32,530 nucleotides of DNA from Candidatus Phocaeicola excrementigallinarum (GTDB lineage Bacteria > Bacteroidota > Bacteroidia > Bacteroidales > Bacteroidaceae): the NCBI GenBank assembly GCA_019120125.1, contig DWVR01000071.1:1-32530 (forward strand), in the 5' to 3' direction. Below, piece by piece: positions 1-7,663 of this stretch; within the stretch, counting starts at the first letter, position 1, and each line of letters starts with the position of its first letter. Made by a program: the position numbers and the translations under genes. The notes beneath the pieces were generated by a model. The model searched no databases and was not told the origin of the DNA. It worked only from the letters and a program-made list of their open reading frames with translations.

Positions 1-1
1 C

Positions 2-424
2 CTGAACCGGCAGCTCGCCGACATGCAGGCCGAGAACGAGCGCCTGAAGAAGGCCCTGGCAGAGCAGAAGCCCGCCCAGGAGATCGTGAACAAGGTAGTG
101 GCCCGCAACCTGGTGATCTTCCGCATCGGCAAGAGCGAGCTCTCGAACGAGGCGCGCGCCAACCTGGGTCTGCTTGCCGAGGCCATCAAGAAGGGCGACA
201 GCGATGCGGTGTACACCATCACGGGATATGCCGATGCCGGCACAGGCAGCAAGCGCGTGAACGAGCGCCTGAGCAAGGAGCGTGCCGAGGCCGTGTATGA
301 CTGTCTGGTCAACGAGTTCGGCGTATCCGGCTCACAGCTTCGCGTGGACCACAAGGGCGGCGTGGGCAACATGTTCTACGACGATCCCCGTCTGAGCCGT
401 GCGGTGATCACCGTGGCCGACTGA
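2..424 (+). CDS. OmpA-family C-terminal domain protein (5' end outside window)
   Basis: Only the last 140 codons are present; the reading frame is open at the left edge, so the true start lies upstream. The visible part begins with a charged, heptad-like stretch (LADMQAENERLKKALAEQ), probably a coiled coil or linker. An OmpA-like peptidoglycan-binding domain follows, with the sequence TITGYADAGT and then NERLSKERAEAV. The Asp of GYADAG and the Arg of LSKERA match the pair that holds diaminopimelate in this family. The protein should sit in the outer membrane or periplasm and tie the envelope to peptidoglycan. Codons are strongly biased (CTG, AAG, GAG, CGC), as in highly expressed genes, more so than in the next genes. 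The N-terminal half, probably a porin-like barrel, cannot be judged. A strong terminator lies about 190 bp downstream. Confidence 0.85.
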   Translation: MNRQLADMQAENERLKKALAEQKPAQEIVNKVVARNLVIFRIGKSELSNEARANLGLLAEAIKKGDSDAVYTITGYADAGTGSKRVNERLSKERAEAVYDCLVNEFGVSGSQLRVDHKGGVGNMFYDDPRLSRAVITVAD

Positions 425-610
425 TGGTGGTTAACAACGTAACTATTTGATAAAGAAGAGATTGTTGGCGGTTTTCGTGTGGCCGTATGGAGGCTGTGCG
501 TACCGTTTGAAATTTTACATATATATAGAGAGATTCAAATTGCTTTTTTTATTTTTCCGTACCTGATGCCGGCGGGCATACAAGGGCGGAGATTAACAAT
601 CTCGTTCGAA

Positions 611-640
611 AGGTTCTGTCGTGAGACAGGGCCTTTTTTT
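611..640 (+). terminator. Rho-independent terminator-like hairpin
   Basis: The arms AGGTTCTGTC (611-620) and GACAGGGCCT (625-634) form a 10-bp stem with two G-T wobbles around the tetraloop GTGA. A run of seven T residues (634-640) follows. This is a good intrinsic terminator on the + strand, and it probably ends the OmpA-family transcript about 190 nt after its stop codon. Confidence 0.8.
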
Positions 641-652
641 GCGTCTTTTTCG

Positions 653-678
653 AGCATGTTAAAAAATGTAAACATGCT
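653..678. repeat. Perfect 8-bp inverted repeat (stem-loop)
   Basis: AGCATGTT (653-660) and AACATGCT (671-678) are exact reverse complements around a 10-nt A-rich loop. No T-run follows on either strand, so it is not a classical terminator. It could be a secondary 3'-end structure behind the terminator at 611-640 or an operator-like palindrome. Function unknown. Confidence 0.4.
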
Positions 679-874
679 TTATCTCGAGCCGTATTCCGTT
701 CCGGTTGTGTACGACAAATAACAAATGGAGAGCCGTCATTGTTCATTGTCCGGGACGCTTGCGGAGGAGCCAGAATTTTATGCTATAAGACAGTAGGTAT
801 ATTGGGAAAAAAATAGAGGGCTGAGCCTTGGCTTGCTAGCAGGTTTCTGATTCTTGTATGTTTTTTGCGGAACC

Positions 875-906
875 ATTGTCCCGTCCGTCATTTAGTTATA
901 TCTTTA
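875..906 (+). promoter_or_regulatory. Weak promoter candidate for the 928 gene
   Basis: ATTG (875-878) lies 20 nt before TATCTTTA (899-906). Spacing fits the Bacteroidetes pattern TTTG-N19-21-TAnnTTTG, but both boxes deviate by one base. It is the best candidate seen in front of the 928-2450 gene pair. Confidence 0.3.
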
Positions 907-927
907 CCGGAAATTTAAGAATGGTTT

Positions 928-1509
928 ATGGAAAAGATGATTTTTGCTCCCAACGTGCTGCTGGTCGACGCGGCGTGTCTTGACCGTGTGGGGGGCGATA
1001 TGGCGCGGCATTTCGCGCCGGTGGTAGGCCGTGAGCTTCCCAAGGCGGACCTTGCGGTGCTGTTGGAATGTCTGGCGCTCGATGCGGGCGTGCCGGTGGG
1101 AGAGAATGAGATACAGGTGGTGTTCGTGTACGACAGCCTGAGCGCGAGGATGGATTTCTGCCGTCCTTCGGACCTGGAGAAGGAGTTGCATAACGTGGCG
1201 TTCAAGGGCCGTCTGGGGGAATTCTCCCTTTATGGCTTCCAGCCTTCGGGCATGGCTTCGCGCGAGGAGCTTTTCATGGAGACGCTGCAGCTGCTGGGTG
1301 AGTCGGAAAACGCGCGGCGTGTGGCGGTGCTGCCCGACGAGAGGGCGTACGGTGGAAAGGTGGCGGAAGCGCTGGAGAAATGGGAGAAGAAGGACCGGGT
1401 GACCGTGTTCGGTATGAATCCGCCCGTGCAGGCGTCCGGAAAGTACCGGTATGAGATGATGGGGTACGCCATCCTCCAGTCGCTGGGTATCCGTGCCGAT
1501 GAGCTTTAA
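928..1509 (+). CDS. Conserved hypothetical protein, 193 aa
   Basis: I do not recognise a functional family with certainty; it resembles uncharacterised Bacteroidales proteins that precede a LysR gene. It is soluble, with no signal peptide or membrane segment. Visible pieces are an N-terminal MIFAPNVLLVDAACLDRVGGD, a strand-like IQVVFVYDS, a central FKGRLGEFSLYGFQPSG and a C-terminal GYAILQSLGIRADEL. The body looks like an alternating alpha/beta protein. ATG 928 is the first start after the candidate promoter; there is no clear Shine-Dalgarno sequence, which is normal in this phylum. The gene ends 14 bp before the LysR gene on the same strand, so the two are probably co-transcribed and may be functionally linked. 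Confidence 0.75.
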   Translation: MEKMIFAPNVLLVDAACLDRVGGDMARHFAPVVGRELPKADLAVLLECLALDAGVPVGENEIQVVFVYDSLSARMDFCRPSDLEKELHNVAFKGRLGEFSLYGFQPSGMASREELFMETLQLLGESENARRVAVLPDERAYGGKVAEALEKWEKKDRVTVFGMNPPVQASGKYRYEMMGYAILQSLGIRADEL

Positions 1510-1523
1510 AGTCTGCGTGAGGT

Positions 1524-2450
1524 ATGTCTGATTTCCGTCTGAAGGCATTCTATAGTGTGGCCAGGAACCTGAGTTTCACGAAGGCTTCGCAGGAGCTGTT
1601 TGTGAGCCAGCCTGCCGTGACCCGTCACATCCGCGAGCTGGAGAGCCTGTATCAGGTGCGCCTGTTCGACCGCAAGGGCAACTCCATCTCGCTGACGGAG
1701 GCCGGACGGGTGATGATGGAGCATTGTGAGCGGATTCTGGCGGAATACCGCCGGTTGGAGTACGACATGCATCAGCTGAACCACGAGTATGCCGGTGAGC
1801 TTCGTCTGGGCGCGAGCACCACCATCTCGCGTTATGTCCTTCCTCCCGTGCTGGCCAGGTTCACCGAAAGGTATCCTGAGATCCGGGTCTCGCTCATCGA
1901 CATGAACTCGCGGCATATCGAGAAGGCGCTTCAGGAGAACCGGATTGACGTGGGAATGGTGGAGGGCGTGTTCCGTCTGCCCAACCTGCACTATGAGCCT
2001 TTCCTTTGCGATGAGCTGGTGCCGGTGGTCTCCGTCTCTGACCGTTGGGCCGCTTGTGAGGAACTTCCGCTGGACGAGTTCATACGGGTGCCGCTGGTGT
2101 TGCGTGAGCGTGGTTCCGGCACGCTGGACACCATAGAGATGGTTCTGTCGGAAAAGGGACTGAAGCTTTCGTCGCTGAACGTGCGGATGTATCTGGGCAG
2201 CACGGAGAGCATCAAGTCGTTTCTGCGCTACAGCGGTTGCATGGGAATTGTCTCGGTGTTTGCCGTCGACCGTGAGCTGCGTGCCGGCGAGTTCAAGGTG
2301 GTGGAGGTGGACGGTCTCCAGTTCAGGCGTCATTTCTGTTTTGTGACCGCGCAAGGGCAGGAGGCCGACGTGGCCTTGCATTTCATGCGGTTCGTGAACC
2401 GTTTCTTCGAACGGAAAGGTCCGGCGTCGGGTGGGGGTGTGCCGGAATGA
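1524..2450 (+). CDS. LysR-family transcriptional regulator
   Basis: This 308-aa protein has the usual LysR length and layout. The N-terminal winged helix-turn-helix covers about residues 3-62, with the hallmark LSFTKASQELFVSQPAVTRHI followed by LFDRKGNSISLTEAG. A linker helix comes next, then a periplasmic-binding-protein-like effector domain (about 90-300) beginning GELRLGASTTISRYVLPPVL. The stretch PLVLRERGSGT in the effector domain is typical of the CysB/CbbR-like branch. The inducer is not predictable. The gene sits 14 bp after the unrecognised 928 gene and runs convergently into the AmpG-like permease gene, with only 10 bp between the stop codons. The tail after FVNRFFERK (GPASGGGVPE) is a short disordered end. 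Confidence 0.93.
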   Translation: MSDFRLKAFYSVARNLSFTKASQELFVSQPAVTRHIRELESLYQVRLFDRKGNSISLTEAGRVMMEHCERILAEYRRLEYDMHQLNHEYAGELRLGASTTISRYVLPPVLARFTERYPEIRVSLIDMNSRHIEKALQENRIDVGMVEGVFRLPNLHYEPFLCDELVPVVSVSDRWAACEELPLDEFIRVPLVLRERGSGTLDTIEMVLSEKGLKLSSLNVRMYLGSTESIKSFLRYSGCMGIVSVFAVDRELRAGEFKVVEVDGLQFRRHFCFVTAQGQEADVALHFMRFVNRFFERKGPASGGGVPE

Positions 2451-2460
2451 GGGTCAGCTT

Positions 2461-3756
2461 TCATTTTGCGGCAGTCTCTTGTTTCTTCCCGAACTCCGGG
2501 TCGATTTTCAGCAGGGCCGTCACTCCGAAAGTGGCCAGTGTGCAGACCATGATCCAAATGAAGAACAGCCGGTAGCCCAAAGTCTCCTGCATCCAGCCGG
2601 CGATCATGCCCGGAAGCATCATTCCCAATGCCATGAAGGCTGTGCAGATGGCGTAGTGCGACGTCTGGTGGCCGCCGTCTCTGGAGAAGTAGATCAGATA
2701 GAGCATGTAGGCGGTGAATCCGAATCCGTAGCCGAATTGCTCGATGAAGATGCAGCTGTTGATGACCCACAGGTCGGACGGAAGCGCGTAGCTCATGTAC
2801 ACGTACACGATGTCGGGCAGGGAGATGGCCCATACCATCGGCCAGAGCCAGCGCCGGAGGCCATGGCGCGCCACGGCGACGCCTCCCAGAATCCCTCCGA
2901 GGGTCAGTCCGATGATGCCGAGCGTGCCTTGCGTGAATCCGATCTGTGCGGTGGTCATGCCCAGTCCCCCTTTATCTATGGGGTCGAGCAGGAAGGGGAT
3001 TCCCATTTTGGCCAGTTGCGCTTCGGGCAGGCGGTAAAGCAGCATGAAAAGGATGGCTGGCAGTGCCTGTTTCTTGCGGAAGAACGACACGATGGTCTCC
3101 GCGAATCCATGGAAGATGTCCGAGGTGGTCGCATGGGCCGCGGCGGACCGGTCACTGCCCGGACGTGGCAGCACGAACGAGTGGTAGAGCCAGAGGGCGA
3201 TAATCACTCCGGCAAGGATGAGGAATGTGATGCTCCAGGCGTAGCTGACGCGTCCGGCCGATTCCTCGAGCATTCCGGCCAGCATGATGAGCAGTCCTTG
3301 TCCGGCAATGGTGGCGAAGCGGTAGAACGTGCTCCGGATGCCCACGAACAGGGCTTGCTGGTGGGTGGTGAGTCCGAGCATGTAGAACCCGTCGGCGGCG
3401 ATGTCGTGTGTGGCCGAGCTGAACGCCACGAGCCAGAAGATGGCCAGTGTGGTCTGGAAGAAATGGTCGGTGGGGAGAGTGAACGCCACGCCCGCCAGTC
3501 CCGCTCCCAGAAGGAGCTGCATGCTGACAATCCACCACCGTTTGGTTCTCAGCAGGTCGACAAACGGGCTCCAGAGCGGCTTGATGACCCAGGGCAGGTT
3601 GAGCCAGCTGGTGTAGAGCGCCACGTCGGTATTGGAAATTCCCATCCGCTTGTACATCACCAGCGACAGGACCATGACCGCCACGTAAGGGAGTCCTTCC
3701 GCGAAATAGAGAGTGGGCACCCATGCCCACGGAGAATTCTTTCTGTTGTTTTCCAT
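2461..3756 (-). CDS. AmpG-like MFS permease (muropeptide uptake)
   Basis: This 431-aa polytopic membrane protein appears to have about 12 transmembrane helices. The N-terminus WAWVPTLYFAEGLPYVAV, followed by YTSWLNLPWVIKPLWSPFVD, is characteristic of the AmpG/PAT branch of the major facilitator superfamily. Members import anhydro-muropeptides, or acetyl-CoA in eukaryotes. Further support is ATHDIAADGFYM after helix 4. Role: inner-membrane import of cell-wall turnover fragments. It is the last gene of a three-gene minus-strand group, starting 35 bp after the SpoIID-domain gene; that context favours peptidoglycan fragments as substrate. A sugar or other peptide substrate cannot be excluded. No terminator is visible between it and the convergent LysR gene. 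Confidence 0.82.
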   Translation of the reverse strand: MENNRKNSPWAWVPTLYFAEGLPYVAVMVLSLVMYKRMGISNTDVALYTSWLNLPWVIKPLWSPFVDLLRTKRWWIVSMQLLLGAGLAGVAFTLPTDHFFQTTLAIFWLVAFSSATHDIAADGFYMLGLTTHQQALFVGIRSTFYRFATIAGQGLLIMLAGMLEESAGRVSYAWSITFLILAGVIIALWLYHSFVLPRPGSDRSAAAHATTSDIFHGFAETIVSFFRKKQALPAILFMLLYRLPEAQLAKMGIPFLLDPIDKGGLGMTTAQIGFTQGTLGIIGLTLGGILGGVAVARHGLRRWLWPMVWAISLPDIVYVYMSYALPSDLWVINSCIFIEQFGYGFGFTAYMLYLIYFSRDGGHQTSHYAICTAFMALGMMLPGMIAGWMQETLGYRLFFIWIMVCTLATFGVTALLKIDPEFGKKQETAAK

Positions 3757-3791
3757 CGGTTTATATGTTATGGCCGTTTTTCACTCCTCAT

Positions 3792-5102
3792 TCAATAAAG
3801 TTTTCTTATCTCCGCTCCCTTGTAGTAATGGAGCAGGATCTCGTTGTAGTTGTAACCTTGTTCGCCCATGACGGCAGCCCCGATCTGGCAAAGTCCCACT
3901 CCGTGTCCCCATCCGGCTCCGGTCAGTTCGAACCATTCGGGCACACCCTCTTTTTCCGGTCCCTTGTCGACCACGAACGCGGAGCTGAACAGGTGGGTTT
4001 CCGAGAGGATGCGCCGGATTTCCAGCTCTTTCCCGATAATCAGCGTCTTTTCCGTACCGACGATCTTCAGGCGGCTGATCCTTCCCGATTTTCCTCTTTC
4101 CATAGGTATGAGGCCGATGATTCTTCCATAGTTGCATTTGGACTTGCGTTGTATCAGTCCGGCCAGTTCTTCTTGCGTGTATCTCACCTTCCACCGGTAG
4201 AAGTCGTCGGTCTGTTGGTCGTAGTTGTTGAGTATCTGTGAGATGACTTGCCTGTCGTGTGTATGGCAGAACGAGTCGGGCTCGCTTCGGATCCACTTCT
4301 CGGCCTGCGTCTCGTCGGTCAGGTCGGGCAGGGGGGATTCTTCTTTCGTGTCGCGTACGGATGTCAGATACGGGTAGCTCTTGTCTTCCCAGCAATAATT
4401 GAACTCCTCGCTCGCCCCTCCGCAACATTTCGAGAAGCGTGAGTCGCAGATGGTGTTCTTGTACATCAGCACCTGTCCGCGTGTCGCCTTGACAGCCTCT
4501 GCCACACTCCGGTTCGACGCGCGGGTGATTCCCTGATAACGCTGGCAATGGTCGTCGGCACATACATCGAAGATGGTGTGGTCCTCACGGTCGTACCAGC
4601 GGATATATTCGGTGTCCGTCTTTATGAACGGAAAGAAACTGTCCTGGCGCCTGTCTTTTGATTTCCGCTTTTCTATCTGTGCCAGCAGCCAGCTTCGTGA
4701 GATGACGGCATGCGCTTTCAGGAACTCCGGTGAGGAGGCGGCGTTCATTTCCGAGGAAATGACGCTGGTCAGATACTCCTCGGCCGGCAGCTGGTTGATG
4801 GCCGTGATTTTCCCTTCGTCCACTACAAGGCGGAGGGTGCCGAGGAAGGTCTGTGTTTCCTGCTGTTCCCAATGGAAGTTGATTCCGATGGTCACGTCGC
4901 GAAGGGTGAATGAGGCGTTATTCTCCAGCGGCGTGAAGGTGAGTTCCTGATACACGTTGCCGTTCCAGAGTATTCCTCCCTCGTCGAAGGTCACTTTCTG
5001 TGGTCCGCTGACGGTCTCTCCTTTGGCGAGGAATCTGGCGTTCAGCGTAAAGTCTATTTCCAGGGCATTGACAATGCCTACATTGATTTCCGGTTCTTTC
5101 AT
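3792..5102 (-). CDS. SpoIID/LytB-domain protein, no signal peptide
   Basis: Counting from ATG 5102 gives 436 aa. The SpoIID/LytB domain is identified by YLTSVISSEMNAASSPEFLKAHAVISRSW (about residues 110-138), where the Glu of SSEM matches the catalytic Glu of SpoIID, and by GAGWGHGVGLCQIGA near the C-terminus (about 395-409). Cys-rich spots (DDHCQRYQG, RFSKCCGG) recall the metal site of the family. SpoIID cleaves peptide-free glycan strands as a lytic transglycosylase; LytB-type members enhance amidases. A GTG at 5129 overlaps the upstream stop codon as GTGA and would add nine residues (SVSNTGKTM-like). I prefer ATG 5102, where the conserved domain begins. Neither start gives a signal peptide, which is odd for a wall enzyme. 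Confidence 0.85.
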   Translation of the reverse strand: MKEPEINVGIVNALEIDFTLNARFLAKGETVSGPQKVTFDEGGILWNGNVYQELTFTPLENNASFTLRDVTIGINFHWEQQETQTFLGTLRLVVDEGKITAINQLPAEEYLTSVISSEMNAASSPEFLKAHAVISRSWLLAQIEKRKSKDRRQDSFFPFIKTDTEYIRWYDREDHTIFDVCADDHCQRYQGITRASNRSVAEAVKATRGQVLMYKNTICDSRFSKCCGGASEEFNYCWEDKSYPYLTSVRDTKEESPLPDLTDETQAEKWIRSEPDSFCHTHDRQVISQILNNYDQQTDDFYRWKVRYTQEELAGLIQRKSKCNYGRIIGLIPMERGKSGRISRLKIVGTEKTLIIGKELEIRRILSETHLFSSAFVVDKGPEKEGVPEWFELTGAGWGHGVGLCQIGAAVMGEQGYNYNEILLHYYKGAEIRKLY

Positions 5103-5125
5103 TGTTTTTCCAGTATTTGACACAC

Positions 5126-7570
5126 TCACTGTTCTTTTCCAAGACTTACTTCCTGATAAATCTGAAGCAGTCTCTCTTCATTGATTTTCTCGAAGTCCTC
5201 TTCTCTGGCGGTCACGATGATTCCACCCATGTCGAGTGCGCCGGGACTGACCAGCAGCTGTTCCGGACCTGTCGCCGTATAGCATTTGGGCCGGTGTACG
5301 GCACGGGGAAAATAGGCGAGCGTGAACCCGTGGACGGGATCTTTCCAGGCAAACAGGTTGTATCGCGGTTCCGGTTCTCCCTCATGCGACGGCAGGGTGC
5401 GCAGGTAGTCTGTGACAAGTCGTACGCTGGTGGCGGTTCCCTTGTCGGTGACGAAGGCACGGATGGGACATATATAGCTATGGATGCGGTACGCGATGCA
5501 GGAGCCGCCGTTGTCCAGTCGTTCGTATCCGCACTGGTCCGCCTCAAGAAGCAGTCTGTCCCATTCGCGGATAAATGGCACGTCGGTCTGTCGGGCTGCC
5601 TGGAAATGGAAATGGTCGGGGGCTGAGGCGCCGCATCTGGCTCCGTTGTAGAATACGGTATATCCTTTCTCGAAATGATTGTCCAGCCATTCCACCAGCC
5701 GTCCGGGGAGCTGGCGGCTTTCTTTTCCCGCCAGTGTCTGCCATTGGTGGCATTCGCTTGAGATGGTGAGATGCCCGGGCAGGATGGGGTAGGGGTTCAC
5801 ACGCAGGCTGAACGGCTCGTCGAGTCTGATGCGAAGGCTGTCCTGTTCTTCCGGTTTGTTGCTGACGCACAGGAAGCACGGTCGGGCTTCTACGGATTCC
5901 TTGTCCAGTCTCGCGCAGGTGGAAAAGGCTCTGGCCGGGTTGAACTGCACCAGAATCTCGTTTCCTTGCAGCATGAACTTCCGGATACGGACATGGTCCA
6001 GCGCCTCGTGGTTTTTCCGCGCCAGTTCCCATTTGTCCAGTTGTGACGAGATGAACGCTTCGCCGGAAATGTCGGGAGCGGGATATGTGTATGACAGCGG
6101 GTGGGCTGCCTTCTCTTTCCTGCGGCGGATCTCCAAGGTGCGCAGACTGTCCTTGTAGCTGTTGTTGCGGTTCACCTTTTCGATGCTTAGCGCGGCATCG
6201 GAGTTCCCTTCCCAGCGGCGGCACAGATAAAGCACATCGAAGATACGCCCGATGCGGTAGTCGCGTGAAAAGGCCAGTCCCAGCGCGTAATCCTCTCCGT
6301 AGCTGGTGTTCGGCACGCGGATGGTACGGAGCAGGGGGGTATAGAACGCTCGCGGTGCTCCCAACCCGTTGATGCGTAGCGCGTTGTTGTGTCCGTTCGT
6401 GTCGGTCCACTCTTTATGGTCAATGACACCGGGAGGGAGTGTGTTCAGGTTGAAGTCGGTCATGCGGTATGTGCCGACCACCATGGCGCAGCGCTCCTGA
6501 CGGAACTTGTCGACAATGCGTTGCAGGGTGTCGGGACCGCTGTACAGGTCATCGCTGTCCAGTTGCACGGCAAAGCGTCCGCATGCAGGGTGGTGCACCG
6601 CCATATTCCAGCATCCTCCGATGCCCAGATCCGTGCGTGAGGGGATCAGGTGGATCACTTTCGGATTGTCCGCGAACTGCCGGATGGATTCCGTAGTTCC
6701 GTCCGTGGAATGGTTGTCGACAATGATGATGTTGTACGGGAAACTTGTCACCTGTCCAAGGGCGGAAAGGATGGCATCGCGGATGGTACGGACACGGTCG
6801 CGCACCGGAATGATGACGGACGCCTCATACTCGAACTCTCCTTCCTCCGGGGATATAAGTCGGCCGGAAGGCGGAAGATATGCCTTGATGTCTTTCAGAT
6901 AATAGGTGAAGGCGGTCTCACGCTCCAGCTGTACGGCCCTGTTTCTTGGATCCACGTAGTCGAACTGCTTTTCTCCGGATTTGCGTAGGTCTGTCTCTGA
7001 GCAAGTGTAAAGGTATTCACGGATGTGGGTCAGCTCACCCATGCCGGACAATGCCAGACGCAGGGCATACAAGGCGGAATATCGGTATTCCGGTTGGGCG
7101 GAGATTTTCCTGCAGGCTCTTTTCAAGGCGTCTGTCCTGATGAGGAGCAGCGGACCGAAGTCGAAATCGTCGCGTACGCTCCCTTCCTGATAGTCGATGA
7201 CCGGATGGGCCTGTATGTTTTCCCCGTTTTTCCGGTAATGGTCGGAGTAGGCCATCACGCATTCGGGGACATGCAGATAGTCGCACATCCGCTCCAAGGC
7301 CATATCGCCCAGACTGAACTCTTGGGAAGTGATATATAGTAAAGTATAGGGAGTTTGGGTGAGCTCACAGATTTTCTGCAGTGTTTCCGTGTGGTCCAAT
7401 GACCTGGAAGAAAGCACGGTGCAGCGGGAAGGAAGGGTGCTGGTCTCATCCTTCTGTTCCGAAAGCAGGAATATTTGGTCGATGCACGGCTGTCCGCATA
7501 ATTGCTCTTTTATGCTATCCAGTTGACTTTCAGAAAGGTAATATAGGAAGCAGGTAATGTTTTTTTTCAT
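5126..7570 (-). CDS. GT2 glycosyltransferase fused to HIT/GalT-like domain (DUF4922-type)
   Basis: This 814-aa protein joins three parts. Residues 1-245 are an unassigned region. A GT-A family 2 glycosyltransferase domain (about 248-460) shows SVIIPVRDR (251-259), VDNHSTDGT (284-292), the metal-binding LDSDD (337-341) and GED (425-427). The C-terminal part (about 500-805) carries CFLC (565-568), [13 protein letters not shown] (591-603) and PDHFHFQ with the HxHxQ triad H653-H655-Q657. That pattern belongs to GalT/Apa2/VTC2-like nucleotidyl-transferases and phosphorylases, and matches what I recall as DUF4922. A nucleotide-sugar enzyme coupled to sugar transfer is a plausible reading. No membrane segment is seen, so it is probably cytosolic. 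It leads the operon with the SpoIID protein and the AmpG-like permease. Substrate unknown. Confidence 0.82.
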   Translation of the reverse strand: MKKNITCFLYYLSESQLDSIKEQLCGQPCIDQIFLLSEQKDETSTLPSRCTVLSSRSLDHTETLQKICELTQTPYTLLYITSQEFSLGDMALERMCDYLHVPECVMAYSDHYRKNGENIQAHPVIDYQEGSVRDDFDFGPLLLIRTDALKRACRKISAQPEYRYSALYALRLALSGMGELTHIREYLYTCSETDLRKSGEKQFDYVDPRNRAVQLERETAFTYYLKDIKAYLPPSGRLISPEEGEFEYEASVIIPVRDRVRTIRDAILSALGQVTSFPYNIIIVDNHSTDGTTESIRQFADNPKVIHLIPSRTDLGIGGCWNMAVHHPACGRFAVQLDSDDLYSGPDTLQRIVDKFRQERCAMVVGTYRMTDFNLNTLPPGVIDHKEWTDTNGHNNALRINGLGAPRAFYTPLLRTIRVPNTSYGEDYALGLAFSRDYRIGRIFDVLYLCRRWEGNSDAALSIEKVNRNNSYKDSLRTLEIRRRKEKAAHPLSYTYPAPDISGEAFISSQLDKWELARKNHEALDHVRIRKFMLQGNEILVQFNPARAFSTCARLDKESVEARPCFLCVSNKPEEQDSLRIRLDEPFSLRVNPYPILPGHLTISSECHQWQTLAGKESRQLPGRLVEWLDNHFEKGYTVFYNGARCGASAPDHFHFQAARQTDVPFIREWDRLLLEADQCGYERLDNGGSCIAYRIHSYICPIRAFVTDKGTATSVRLVTDYLRTLPSHEGEPEPRYNLFAWKDPVHGFTLAYFPRAVHRPKCYTATGPEQLLVSPGALDMGGIIVTAREEDFEKINEERLLQIYQEVSLGKEQ

Positions 7571-7590
7571 GGTTTATGCATTTATCCTGA

Positions 7591-7598
7591 CAAAGATA
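7591..7598 (-). promoter_or_regulatory. -7 box for the GT2/SpoIID/ampG-like operon
   Basis: The minus strand reads TATCTTTG, an exact TAnnTTTG box, 20 nt upstream of ATG 7570. No clear TTTG -33 box is seen at the expected distance, so only the -7 element is supported. Confidence 0.5.
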
Positions 7599-7621
7599 GG
7601 TATTTATCTTAATTTTTTACC

Positions 7622-7629
7622 TAACTTTG
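7622..7629 (+). promoter_or_regulatory. -7 box for the rlmN operon
   Basis: TAACTTTG is an exact TAnnTTTG box 34 nt upstream of the rlmN ATG at 7664. The -33 region is AT-rich without a clear TTTG. It lies only 23 bp from the divergent -7 box at 7591-7598, so the two promoters overlap and may be co-regulated. Confidence 0.5.
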
Positions 7630-7663
7630 TACGCTAATTATATGGATTAAAAAAGGAACGACT

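Larger units (their letters stand above)
425..927. other. 503-bp gap without a convincing gene
   Basis: Short frames exist on both strands, but none has family-like sequence, a good start context or coding-type base composition; the stretch is AT-rich compared with the flanking genes. It holds a terminator-like hairpin (611-640), a second perfect 8-bp inverted repeat (653-678) and, near its right end, a weak promoter candidate for the next gene. The word GAGATTGTT at 458-466 is repeated inverted at 595-603, which could be chance. No tRNA or recognisable riboswitch was seen. Confidence 0.6.

Noticed and set aside
566-579. Small hairpin ATGCC-GGCG-GGCAT as a second terminator
   Set aside because: Only five base pairs and no T-run after it.
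458-603. 9-nt inverted repeat GAGATTGTT / AACAATCTC with a 128-nt gap
   Set aside because: Short and far apart; chance occurrence in an AT-rich gap is likely, so it is only mentioned in the gap entry.
479-746. Short frames in the 425-927 gap on both strands
   Set aside because: They run across the terminator hairpin, have no family-like sequence and no supporting start context.
2431-3798. Long plus-strand frame antisense to the AmpG-like permease
   Set aside because: The translation is Gly/Asp/Glu/His-rich with no fold signature, and the minus-strand frame is a clear 12-helix permease.
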